This document shows positions 15,747-24,000 of a DNA stretch of 36,992 nucleotides, piece by piece; the first letter of the stretch is position 1; every line of letters starts with the position of its first letter. Under the pieces are notes generated by a model. The model did not search any database. It was given only the letters and a program-made list of their open reading frames with translations, and was not told the DNA's origin. The position numbers and the translations under genes were made by a program. The stretch comes from an uncultured Bacteroidales bacterium (GTDB lineage Bacteria > Bacteroidota > Bacteroidia > Bacteroidales > UBA932): positions 1 to 36,992 of the forward strand of contig CAJOJC010000004.1 of assembly GCA_905234775.1 (NCBI GenBank), read 5' to 3'.

Positions 15747-17078
15747 ATGAAACGTTTCATCACGCTTATCGCCGCCGCGCTGACCCTGTTAGCCTGCGGA
15801 AATGATCCCTCCTACAAGGGAGGAGTACCCAAGGATGGGACCGATCCAGAAGAAGGCCAGGAAGCCATCACCGAAGAAGTAAAAGTACCGGAAGAGTACG
15901 CAGACTATACCCGAGTAGCCCTTAAGAGCAGCATCACCAAAGTCCAGCCTATGACCGGTATCGTAATGTGGGCTCCGTACAAGTCAGACGATATTTCCCT
16001 CGAGTACTCCTATATGCAGTACAACGATGTCTGCAAGGAAAAGGACAAATACGACTGGACCGTTCTGGATAAGCTGCTGGAAGGCATCGCATCCCGCGGT
16101 CATCAGGCCGTAATCCGCTTCCACTACACCTATGTAGGAAAGAAGTGTACGGTTCCAGACTATATCAAGGCCTGGCCCGGTTATGAGGAGACAGTAGGAA
16201 AGAGCGAAGGCCGCACTACCTACTTCCCCGACTGGCGCTGCGACGAACTGAAGCGTTTCCACCTCGAATTCTACAAAAAACTGGCTGAGCGCTACGACAA
16301 AGATCCCCGTCTTGCCTTCCTCGAGACCGGTTTCGGGCTCTGGGCCGAGTACCACATCTACGACGGACCGTTCAAGATGGGACAGACCTTCCCGGACAAG
16401 GACTTCCAGGCTGAGTTTATGCGCGGAATGTCAGAATGGTTCAAGGAAACAACCTGGAGTATCTCAATCGACTCTGCAGACAACACCTACGGCCCGTTCC
16501 AGAAATACTCCGACCTTCTGGATCTTCGCTTTGGCAACTTCGACGACTCCTTTATGTGTCAGGACCACGACGGCTACAACTACCGCAGCTGGCTCTTCTT
16601 CGGTGAAACGCGCTATAAGAGGGCCCCTCTCGGAGGCGAGTTCAGCTATTACTCTGACTATGATCAGGAACACTGCCTGGACGAGGGCGGAATGTATAAC
16701 CGCAAGTTCGAAGACGAGGTCGCAAAGTTCCACATGACCTTCATCATCGGAGCCGACCAGCCCGGATACCAGAGCTGGGGCCGCATCCGCGAAGCCTCTC
16801 TGTCGATGGGATATAAATTCCGCATCAGGGACTTCCGGGTAAAAGACGGAAAAGCCGCTCTTCTGGTCGCCAATGTCGGAGTGGCGCCCATCTATCGCGA
16901 CGCCTGGATTGCCGTAGACGGAACACGGTCAGACTACAACCTTGCCCAATTGATGCCGGGCAACGAAATCTGGGTTGAAGTCAGCGCAAACGGAATCGGC
17001 CCGAAGAGTGTCCCCACCATCGAGTGTGATCATCTCGTCACAGGCCAGCGAATCTGCTTCGAAGCTGATATAAATTAA
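15747..17078 (+). CDS. DUF4832-like TIM-barrel lipoprotein, probable glycosidase
   Basis: A 443-aa lipoprotein (LLAC, Cys17). The body has the layout of a glycoside-hydrolase clan A barrel: Asp-Trp-Thr-Val-Leu-Asp-Lys-Leu-Leu near 103-111, Val-Ile-Arg-Phe-His-Tyr near 122-127, and Gly-Leu-Trp-Ala-Glu-Tyr-His near 197-203. That last motif is like the acid/base Glu segment of such barrels. The C-terminal 90 residues look like a beta-sandwich. The arrangement matches DUF4832/DUF4874 proteins of Bacteroidota, which lack a well-known activity. It ends in TAA whose bases are shared with the convergent aroD-aroA stop. The family name is a moderate call; the exported TIM-barrel reading is firmer. Confidence 0.55.
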   Translation: MKRFITLIAAALTLLACGNDPSYKGGVPKDGTDPEEGQEAITEEVKVPEEYADYTRVALKSSITKVQPMTGIVMWAPYKSDDISLEYSYMQYNDVCKEKDKYDWTVLDKLLEGIASRGHQAVIRFHYTYVGKKCTVPDYIKAWPGYEETVGKSEGRTTYFPDWRCDELKRFHLEFYKKLAERYDKDPRLAFLETGFGLWAEYHIYDGPFKMGQTFPDKDFQAEFMRGMSEWFKETTWSISIDSADNTYGPFQKYSDLLDLRFGNFDDSFMCQDHDGYNYRSWLFFGETRYKRAPLGGEFSYYSDYDQEHCLDEGGMYNRKFEDEVAKFHMTFIIGADQPGYQSWGRIREASLSMGYKFRIRDFRVKDGKAALLVANVGVAPIYRDAWIAVDGTRSDYNLAQLMPGNEIWVEVSANGIGPKSVPTIECDHLVTGQRICFEADIN

Positions 17079-19075
17079 AAGTTTTCGAAGAATTCAGGGA
17101 AGGATTTCGTCACACATTCCCTGTCATCTATCTCAATCGGACTGTCAGCCGCGATCGAGGCGATGCGAAGGACCATCGCCATACGGTGGTCATGGTGCGA
17201 TAAGTATCGTCCGCCCTTAAGCAGCCTTCCGTTAAGGAGGCGAGAAGAGAGCGTCTCGCCCTCAACCGAGAGGATGTCGCCTTCGATCCAGGCGCTAACG
17301 CCCATCTGAGTGAGCATTTCAACTATAGCTGCAGCGCGGTCTGTCTCCTTGCCGCGAAGGCGTCCTACTCCCGCGATGGTAGAAGTACCGGCGCAGAATG
17401 CCGCCAGCAGACTCACTATCGGGAAGATGTCCGGGGCCTGGCAGAGGTCGAAATCGAACGCCACGAGCGGTCCCTTCTTGACGCTTACCACCTCTTCGTC
17501 ATAAGCAACTGCCGCCCCAGCCTCAACGAGCACGTCGAGGATAGATATGTCCGCCTGAAGTGACGAAGTGTCGAGTCCGGCCAACTCTACGCTGCCGAAA
17601 AGCGCTCCTCCTACGAGGAAATTGGCCGCCGCACTCCAGTCCCCTTCGAGGGTAATATCTGCCGCCTTGTAACTCTGTCCGCCCTCAATGGTAAAATTGA
17701 TTCCCGTACAATAGGTCCAATCCTGCTGCTCGAGCATCTCGGCGTTGCCCTCGAGCTGAGCCCCGGCCTTGATCCCGAACTTTCGCAACACATCAAGAGT
17801 AATGAACATGTATGGGATAGATTTCGGCTCGCCTACGTAGACTTTCGAGTCCTTGGGGTTCAGCGGCAGAGCCATCAAGACGCCCGAAACGAGCTGTGAG
17901 CCCGGCTTTCCGGGAAGATCGGCCGTGCCCGCGATCATCTCGCCCTTGACCGCGAGAGGGACGAATATCTCACGTCCGGGGCGGGCGGTCTCATTGCGCA
18001 GGATTACCCCGAACGCCGCCATTATGTCCGATGCGCTCGCAAGCGGCCGGCCGAGCAGGGTCCCACGGCCCTCGATAACCGCCGGGCAGCCGTTGATCTG
18101 GGCCAGGATAGGAATCATCAGGCGCGCGAGGATGCCCGATTCGCCGGCATTGATCTTCTCGATCGCGAGCTTTTCGCGGAGCGGGCCTATGCCCACGATA
18201 GTCAGCGTGCTGCCTTTGCGGGTGACTTTCGCTCCGAGTGTGCGCGCTACCTTCACTGCCGATTCAGAGTCGTCGCAAGGGGTATAGTTCCTCAGGTAGG
18301 ACGTCCCCTCTGCGAGCGCCGCGGCGATGATAGCCCTCTGGGCGAAGCTTTTCGAACTGGGGACTGAAAAATCGCCGCGATACAGGCCAAGGAACTCGCC
18401 GTAGACCTTTTCGTGCATCTCGGTGACGGGAATCTGGCCATCCGCCGCCGGTTCATCGTAAGCCGCATAGGTAAAGGGGGCTCCGTTTCGGAGGCAGTCT
18501 ACCCGTGTCTGAGCGCCGGCCGGCCCCATCGCAAAGGCGATAAGGCGAGTGCGGGGATAGTCCTGGCCTTCGGGGGCCGCCGCAGTATAAAGTGACAAAA
18601 TTCTGTCACTATCATTTTTTTCGGTCGCCGTCGTGACTATTTTAGCCACATCCGCCCCATAGCGGAAGCAGCGTGCCGCGGCCTGCTGGAGGAATTCGAG
18701 ATCAGGAGTCTTTTCGAAGTCATGGAAAGAGCGGATGAGCTCCGTTCCCGTCTTGCGGCAGAGCTTCTGGAAATACTTACTGATATTGACGGGGGCGGTA
18801 AGGTCTACATCTACATAGCGCGCTCCTGCCTCCACCGCCTGGCCCATCAGCCTCAGGGCTTTCTCCCACTCTATATTAAACTCTCTAAGGGTAGGTTGTT
18901 TATCCACCCTATAGGTTGCGATAAGGGGCTTTTCACAGCTCCCGAAAAGTTCTTTTATTTCTTCTTCGCTGAGTTCGTTCTTATCAAGGCGTATCTCAGC
19001 CATCTCCACGAACGGATCGTCCAGGATGGAGAGAATCTCAGCGTATGTTTTGTTGTGGATTGTAGTACAGATCAT
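17075..19075 (-). CDS. aroD-aroA: Fused 3-dehydroquinate dehydratase (type I) - EPSP synthase
   Basis: 666 aa joining two shikimate steps in one chain. Residues 1-225 are type I dehydroquinate dehydratase: EIRLD at 27-31, SFHDF with His118, and AKIVT with Lys145, the Schiff-base Lys. Residues 230-666 are EPSP synthase: VPSSKS at 238-243, GESG at 311-314, LLGRPL, then GEPKSIPYMF, LEGDWSAAANF, GKETDRA and, near the end, DHRMAM and KSFPEFF. Both halves look intact. AroD makes 3-dehydroshikimate and AroA makes 5-enolpyruvylshikimate-3-phosphate, so the two are not consecutive steps; AroE and AroK act between them. The ATG overlaps the aroB stop (ATGA), so they form a two-gene operon. The stop shares TTAA with the convergent gene. 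Confidence 0.93.
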   Translation of the reverse strand: MICTTIHNKTYAEILSILDDPFVEMAEIRLDKNELSEEEIKELFGSCEKPLIATYRVDKQPTLREFNIEWEKALRLMGQAVEAGARYVDVDLTAPVNISKYFQKLCRKTGTELIRSFHDFEKTPDLEFLQQAAARCFRYGADVAKIVTTATEKNDSDRILSLYTAAAPEGQDYPRTRLIAFAMGPAGAQTRVDCLRNGAPFTYAAYDEPAADGQIPVTEMHEKVYGEFLGLYRGDFSVPSSKSFAQRAIIAAALAEGTSYLRNYTPCDDSESAVKVARTLGAKVTRKGSTLTIVGIGPLREKLAIEKINAGESGILARLMIPILAQINGCPAVIEGRGTLLGRPLASASDIMAAFGVILRNETARPGREIFVPLAVKGEMIAGTADLPGKPGSQLVSGVLMALPLNPKDSKVYVGEPKSIPYMFITLDVLRKFGIKAGAQLEGNAEMLEQQDWTYCTGINFTIEGGQSYKAADITLEGDWSAAANFLVGGALFGSVELAGLDTSSLQADISILDVLVEAGAAVAYDEEVVSVKKGPLVAFDFDLCQAPDIFPIVSLLAAFCAGTSTIAGVGRLRGKETDRAAAIVEMLTQMGVSAWIEGDILSVEGETLSSRLLNGRLLKGGRYLSHHDHRMAMVLRIASIAADSPIEIDDRECVTKSFPEFFENF

Positions 19076-20103
19076 CCTTCTATCTTCAGATCTTTGATAC
19101 GGCTCTTCTTAAGGACAGGCTTTCCGATAGCCTTGAGGTAGACAAAGTCGAGCTTGTCGCCGTCTACCTTCTTGTCGTTCTGTATTGCGGGGAACAGTTC
19201 CTCTACCTTTGTCGGGAGCTGGGTAGGCAGGCCGCAGGATTCGAGGTCAGCCGAGAGCTTGGCAGCGAGACCAGGCTCCGCGATGCCCGCTATTTCCGAG
19301 AGGCGCGCGGCGATGACGATTCCGATCGCAACCGCTTCTCCGTGGGAGTAATTCGCCACCGTGATTTCGTTGCCCTTAGTGATGGATGTTCCGGCGTTCT
19401 GCCACCACTCTATTGCATGGCCGTAGGTGTGGCCCAGGTTCAGCAGATGACGTTTGTCGCGATCGAAGAGGTCCTTCTTTACGGCCTTCTCCTTATATTT
19501 TGCCGCAGCCTGCGAGAGCTCGAGAATCTGGGGCAGGGCGGCGTCTACCGCCTCTTTAGTGTAACCCGCGCCCCGGACAAGGGAAAAGATTCTTATGGCC
19601 TTGTCGCAGAGTTCCGGATCGAAGAGCAGGAAAGTCTTGATTAGCTCGGCCGAGCCGGATTTCAGCTCGCGCGCGGGAAGCGTTTTGAGCGGCTCCGCAA
19701 AGATATGGACCTTCTGCGGGAGGGTTATAGTTCCGATCGCGTTCTTCACCCCGTCAAGGTTGGCGCCGGTCTTTCCGCCTATCGCCGCGTCGACCTGAGC
19801 CAGAAGGGTTGTAGGAACATATTCAACTGAAATCCCTCGTTTGTAAAGGGCGCCGGCGAGCCCGACTACATCCGTGACGACTCCGCCTCCGACCGCCACC
19901 AGCGTCGCGCTCTTGGGCGCCCCGTTTTGCAGCAGCCAACTGCATATCGCCTGAACGGTCGCGAGGCTCTTGTCTCCTTCCGTTGCAACTATCCCCATCT
20001 TGTCTTTCACCTCGCAGTATCCGTCTTTCTGCCACTTCGCCGCGAGCGAAGCCGCGAATTCCTCCACCGCGAAATCGTAAACTATGTATGCCTGCTTTTT
20101 CAT
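19072..20103 (-). CDS. aroB: 3-dehydroquinate synthase
   Basis: A 343-aa AroB, which converts DAHP to 3-dehydroquinate with NAD and a divalent metal. Family motifs are GGGVVTDVVGLAGALYKRG, PTTLLAQVDAAIGGKTG and KNAIGTI. Metal-binding residues are visible as a Glu in Gly-Ser-Ala-Glu-Leu-Ile-Lys and His in LNLGHTYGHA and Tyr-Ser-His-Gly-Glu-Ala. The ATG at 20103 is chosen because AGGAG precedes it (2-nt spacing) and the product begins Met-Lys-Lys. An ATG at 20115 would add four residues but lies inside a hairpin. The gene feeds the fused AroD-AroA directly downstream. Confidence 0.95.
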   Translation of the reverse strand: MKKQAYIVYDFAVEEFAASLAAKWQKDGYCEVKDKMGIVATEGDKSLATVQAICSWLLQNGAPKSATLVAVGGGVVTDVVGLAGALYKRGISVEYVPTTLLAQVDAAIGGKTGANLDGVKNAIGTITLPQKVHIFAEPLKTLPARELKSGSAELIKTFLLFDPELCDKAIRIFSLVRGAGYTKEAVDAALPQILELSQAAAKYKEKAVKKDLFDRDKRHLLNLGHTYGHAIEWWQNAGTSITKGNEITVANYSHGEAVAIGIVIAARLSEIAGIAEPGLAAKLSADLESCGLPTQLPTKVEELFPAIQNDKKVDGDKLDFVYLKAIGKPVLKKSRIKDLKIEG

Positions 20104-20113
20104 ATCTCCTGTC

Positions 20114-20134
20114 ATCCCCGACCCGATCGGGGAT
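20114..20134. repeat. REP-like hairpin at the aroB start
   Basis: ATCCCCGA (20114-20121) pairs perfectly with TCGGGGAT (20127-20134) across a 5-nt loop. Short palindromes of this GTCATCCCCGAC type recur in many bacterial genomes. Here it occupies the aroB leader 10 nt upstream of the preferred start codon, so it could influence aroB expression. Confidence 0.6.
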
Positions 20135-20156
20135 CTTCGCGAAAATAGCCATAAAA

Positions 20157-20187
20157 TTTGAATAATCGCGATTTTGCCTTACCTTTG
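20157..20187 (+). promoter_or_regulatory. Consensus Bacteroidota promoter for tRNA-Leu
   Basis: TTTG (20157-20160), 19 nt, then TACCTTTG (20180-20187) exactly matches the TTTG-N19-21-TAnnTTTG form. The -7 box ends 13 nt before the mature tRNA 5' end. Confidence 0.8.
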
Positions 20188-20200
20188 CCCCTGCATGTGA

Positions 20201-20285
20201 GCCCGAATGGCGGAATTGGTAGACGCGCTGGACTCAAAATCCAGTGTCCCTTAAAGACGTGCCGGTTCGATCCCGGCTTTGGGCA
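20201..20285 (+). tRNA. tRNA-Leu, anticodon CAA
   Basis: An 85-nt class II tRNA. The acceptor GCCCGAA pairs with TTTGGGC (one G-T), and the discriminator is A at 20285. The anticodon stem CTGGA/TCCAG holds loop CTCAAAA, giving anticodon CAA (reads UUG). A long variable arm is present and the T-loop is GGTTCGATCC. CCA is not encoded. Leu identity fits the class II arm and the A discriminator. Confidence 0.95.
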
Positions 20286-20290
20286 CAAGA

Positions 20291-20315
20291 AAGGGAGACC
20301 GTGTTGGTCTCCCTT
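20291..20315. terminator. Hairpin terminator after tRNA-Leu
   Basis: AAGGGAGACC (20291-20300) pairs perfectly with GGTCTCCCTT (20306-20315) over loop GTGTT. It starts 5 nt after the tRNA. The following T-tract is weak (CCTTGTTT), but the position between convergent units suits termination from both sides. Confidence 0.75.
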
Positions 20316-20321
20316 CCTTGT

Positions 20322-20756
20322 TTAATCGAATACTCTCGCGAAAGTCATTGAGACTTCCAAGGCCGGAGAGGCGTAATCATACAAAGTCATGGAATCGGAC
20401 GCCCAGAATTGGTATATCCATTTTCCGGATTCGTGGATGGCGAAGTACTCCGGTCCACCTTCGGGTATGGATGTGTATTTGTACTTGATGACCGAACCGG
20501 CTTTCACCTCATATGTTCCCTTAGCCACGAGCGATTTGCAGGTTTCGGTAAAAGTGCCATCCGAAAGGAATGTTATAGTCTTAGACCCTCCGGCTATCAC
20601 ATCGATCTCTTCGAATTTCCCATATCTTTCAATTCCACCGGACATCATTCCCCATTCTCCTTCCAACGGATACGGGGTCGAGCCATCCAGCAGCCCAGCG
20701 CAGCCGCTCAAGCATAAGCAGAACAGCCCTGTCAATATGTATGCTACCTTTTTCAT
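20322..20756 (-). CDS. Small lipoprotein, lipocalin-like
   Basis: 144 aa, lipobox LSGC (Cys19). The mature part begins Leu-Glu-Gly-Glu-Trp, followed by Ile-Thr-Phe-Leu-Ser-Asp-Gly-Thr-Phe and Gly-Thr-Tyr-Glu-Val-Lys strands. This is the usual opening of lipocalin-like and DUF4488/DUF5004-type beta-barrel lipoproteins of Bacteroidota. Function is unknown. It is a single gene with its own promoter at 20778-20809, lying between tRNA-Leu and the peptidase operon. Confidence 0.6.
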   Translation of the reverse strand: MKKVAYILTGLFCLCLSGCAGLLDGSTPYPLEGEWGMMSGGIERYGKFEEIDVIAGGSKTITFLSDGTFTETCKSLVAKGTYEVKAGSVIKYKYTSIPEGGPEYFAIHESGKWIYQFWASDSMTLYDYASPALEVSMTFARVFD

Positions 20757-20777
20757 TGTATTATGGATTGGTTATCG

Positions 20778-20809
20778 CAATTGTAAAAAATAATATTCAC
20801 TTTTGCAAA
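20778..20809 (-). promoter_or_regulatory. Promoter of the small lipocalin-like lipoprotein
   Basis: On the minus strand TTTG (20806-20809), 20 nt, then TACAATTG (20778-20785), one base from the TAnnTTTG consensus. It leaves a leader of roughly 15-20 nt before the ATG at 20756. Confidence 0.6.
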
Positions 20810-20942
20810 ATTCATATGCTTATCCAACTCGTTCGAATAATATCGAATCCAGACAAACGGACAACCCTCCGCTGTGCTCGCGAAAAATTGGGTTAGGAAT
20901 CCACTCCCTCAACGCCCAAATTTTCTCCAATACCTCAACTAC

Positions 20943-20954
20943 GGGCACAAGAAA
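20943..20954 (+). repeat. Direct repeat of the tRNA-Leu 3' end and flank
   Basis: GGGCACAAGAAA at 20943-20954 repeats 20281-20292, which is the last five bases of tRNA-Leu plus flank. The two copies bracket 650 bp holding only the small lipoprotein. This resembles an att-type duplication or an old tRNA tail, but no integrase is present. Confidence 0.4.
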
Positions 20955-20987
20955 AGCATCGCCGCGAAGCGATGCTTTTCTTGTGCC
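20944..20987. terminator. Perfect 19-bp hairpin downstream of the M64 peptidase gene
   Basis: GGCACAAGAAAAGCATCGC (20944-20962) pairs perfectly with 20969-20987 over loop CGCGAA. It lies 43 nt after the peptidase stop, so it is the likely 3' end of that transcript, although no T-tract follows in either direction. A second, weaker stem pairs GAAAAATTGGG (20882-20892) with 20915-20925 (10 of 11). The rest of 20757-21029 shows the promoter noted above and no gene. Confidence 0.6.
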
Positions 20988-21029
20988 GTCCGGTCGAATT
21001 CAAGCAGGGAAATCACGCTCGTGACTACA

Positions 21030-24000
21030 CTATTGTTTAACAATTACAGGCGGTGTGCGGGGAGGGAGCTGGCGCTCGACGACGCGGCCGTCGTGGAGGA
21101 CCATCTTCTTCGGAGTCTGGCGGGTCTTCTTGACAACAGAGCCGGAGGCATACGGTGAAGGAGCCTTGTCGAAAGCGACGAACTCTTCGTAATTATAGGT
21201 AGCGGCAACGTAGGATGCCCAGTCGCTATAAGCGGACCAGACAGATTCTCCTCCCACCCAGAACATAGTCCGCTGGTAGATAGCCTCTCTGGACGGTGCG
21301 TTGAAGCGGTCTCCGTTTGGAGCCAATTGGAGTCTCATCACGGAATTTTCCGAAGGCCGGTACCATCCGTTATTGGCATAATTTGCCCCCTCGAATACTC
21401 CCAGACCCTCACCGGCATATCTCGGATCGGAAAGGAAATTGTGCCACCGGATCTGCGCGGGGTCGGCAACATTATCCACATTGGCATCGAGTCCGGCGGT
21501 TGCCCAGAACGGGTAGCTGGACGGCTTGGATCCCGGGTTCGCGTAATCCGCTTCATACTCGTCGGCGAGTTTGCCGATGCCGTGACCAAGGGTCTCGTGG
21601 ACGAAAGTGGGAAGGAAGTCGCTCGGCGCAGCTGAAGTATATGCAATCGAATAATTCCACCTGTCATAGGAGTTATAGCTCCAGTAGCAGGTTCCGCCAT
21701 AAGTGGAGGAGTTCATGATCACTGCAATAACGGCATTGCCGCAATCCTTGCCGATCGCGGAACTGACAAATTCAAGTATATTGCTATGATGCCCTGTGAC
21801 GTTGGAGGCTCCGCCTGGATCCGTGTGTCTCGTTCCGAAGATAGTGCACATGTCGCTTTGCACTCCGGTGCCCTCCGTTCTGGAATGGGCGTAAACGAGC
21901 CAGACGTTGTAATACTCGGCGAGCTTGTCGTACGGATCCTGATGCAGGAATTGCTCCGCGGAGGCTGTAAGATATGTCTCCATAGTTCCTCCTACCGTAT
22001 TGTTCTCCGCAGAGAAGCCATCGCCGGTAATGATAAGATCAAGGCCAGGGCCCTTGGTGGCGGCGTGATACAGAACAGCCTCTCCGTTCGGGTGAATCGC
22101 GCCAGTACCGTCCGCATCGCTCTTGTAGAGGATATTCGGCAAATCATACACGTAGTCGCCACCTTCCTGGGTTTCTCTTTTTACCAGCTCGCGTTGGGGA
22201 GTCAGTCTGAAGAACCCATTCGGGTGATAATACTTGCTGTCATAATCCAGGAATGAGTCTTTAGGGACTACTACAGTACACCCGGTAAAGGAACACCCTC
22301 TGATCTCGAGATATGTGAGCGTCTCCGACACGAGCAATTTTCCGGGAATCGGCCCGCCAAGGGGATAACAGTTGAACAGCGAGAGCTCTGTGAGTGAGGG
22401 CATCTCCGCAATCCACTCGGGAAGAGTCCCCTGAACGCGGCAGTCATCAATGTTGAAGCTTTCGAGCTTCGTGAGCGTTTTGAGGGATTCAGGAATGGGC
22501 GCCGTCACCTTATTGCCGAAACCTAACAGTCCGAAGTGCTCCAGATTCTTCAGATGGCCGATATCCTCGAGCGTTGTAATCGTCTCTTTCAAAGTATAAT
22601 AGTCGGAGAATAGGAGGAGATAATCGATTTTGCTCAATTCGTAAGAGGAGAGTTCTCCGTCCTCGTTGACATCCCAATAGCGGTTGTACTGGAGAATAAG
22701 GTCCTTGAAAGGCTTGCTTTCGAATTCAATCGGAGTCAACAAATTTTCTCCTTTATAACGTACTTCGGCATTTCTGGCAAAGCCGTACAACTCCGGAGGA
22801 GTAATTCCTGTCATCAGCCAGATGGTTTTTACCTGCCAGTAATCCGACACACTTGAGATAGAAATCTGCTTGATTCCCGGACACATACTAAAATCAAACT
22901 CCTCGGGGACCGAAGCAATCGTGTCAATATTCAGATACGCTAGATCAAATGATTCCTGAGGAAGTATTATTCCAGAGTATGGCAGAGACTTACAGTAACC
23001 AATATACAGATTATGCAGTTTCAAGCTGGTAACTACAATTTTTGTCAATGCCTCACACGACTCTACTGAAAGGTAATAGAGATTTTTGTGGATAGAACAA
23101 TCCAGCTCTGTCAGCCAAGGGCAATCAGAAAGAGACAGGTACCAAAGTTTCTTGAATCTGGATAAATCAATACCTGTCAGGGCCGGGCAGCCTCTGATAT
23201 TTATATCCGAAAGATCGGGAGCGTCGACAGTAAGACTTTTGAGTTTCGGAAGGCTGTTCAAAGAAATCTGTTTCAGCTTTGGATTGCCGGACAAGTCAAT
23301 CTCCTCAATGTCGGCGCCGCCTCCCTGGGCCGTCCAGTAAAATCTCAAATACTCCAGGTTGGGGAAATACTCCAGACCATTTACGGATTTAATTTCCGGT
23401 ATCTCGTTCAGAGTCATTTCTATAACATTCACCTTGTCGCACTCCGCCTTCGATAGTTCTCCGTTCCCGTCTTCATCGAACTGGCCGAGCAGCCAGGTAT
23501 AGAAAGCGGCATCAGGAATATACATCTCTCCGGCGCCTTTCTGGGTGATGGTCACTGTCCGCGACAGCCCGAGCGTTGGAGCGCTTATCACCACCTCGCC
23601 CGTGCGGCCAGTACTGGACGCATTCTCAGCTATCTGCAAGGTTACCGGCCTGTTCGAGAGGGTCTTAGTACTGACTACGCTTATCCAGTCACACTTGGAT
23701 TCCGCCAGCACTTCCACGCTGGAACGGGATCTCAACTCGAGTTTCTGCGATAAAGAACTGACAGTATACTGGTCCTTGAAATCGGGGAGGAAGCCGTCAG
23801 CCCCATCCTGCCTGATAGTAACCTTCTGGGAGAGCCTTCCACCCGTGTACGTATACCCGTCAAATGTAAACGGTGTTCCTGCGGTAAGGATGTACACCTG
23901 GCTTTTTTCTGGAGAAAGATAAAAGTCGTATGTTCCTGCGACCATCTTGATGTTGGCGCCATCTTGAACAAGGTTCGCATTCACGTTGGCGGGCAAGGTG

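Noticed and set aside
20201..20987. An integrative element at tRNA-Leu
   Set aside because: There is a 12-bp repeat but no integrase, excisionase or mobility gene, and the enclosed 650 bp is too small to call an element.
20803..21024. 73-codon frame between the lipoprotein and the M64 gene
   Set aside because: It runs through a perfect 19-bp hairpin and has no family features; the region fits a 3' untranslated or intergenic role.
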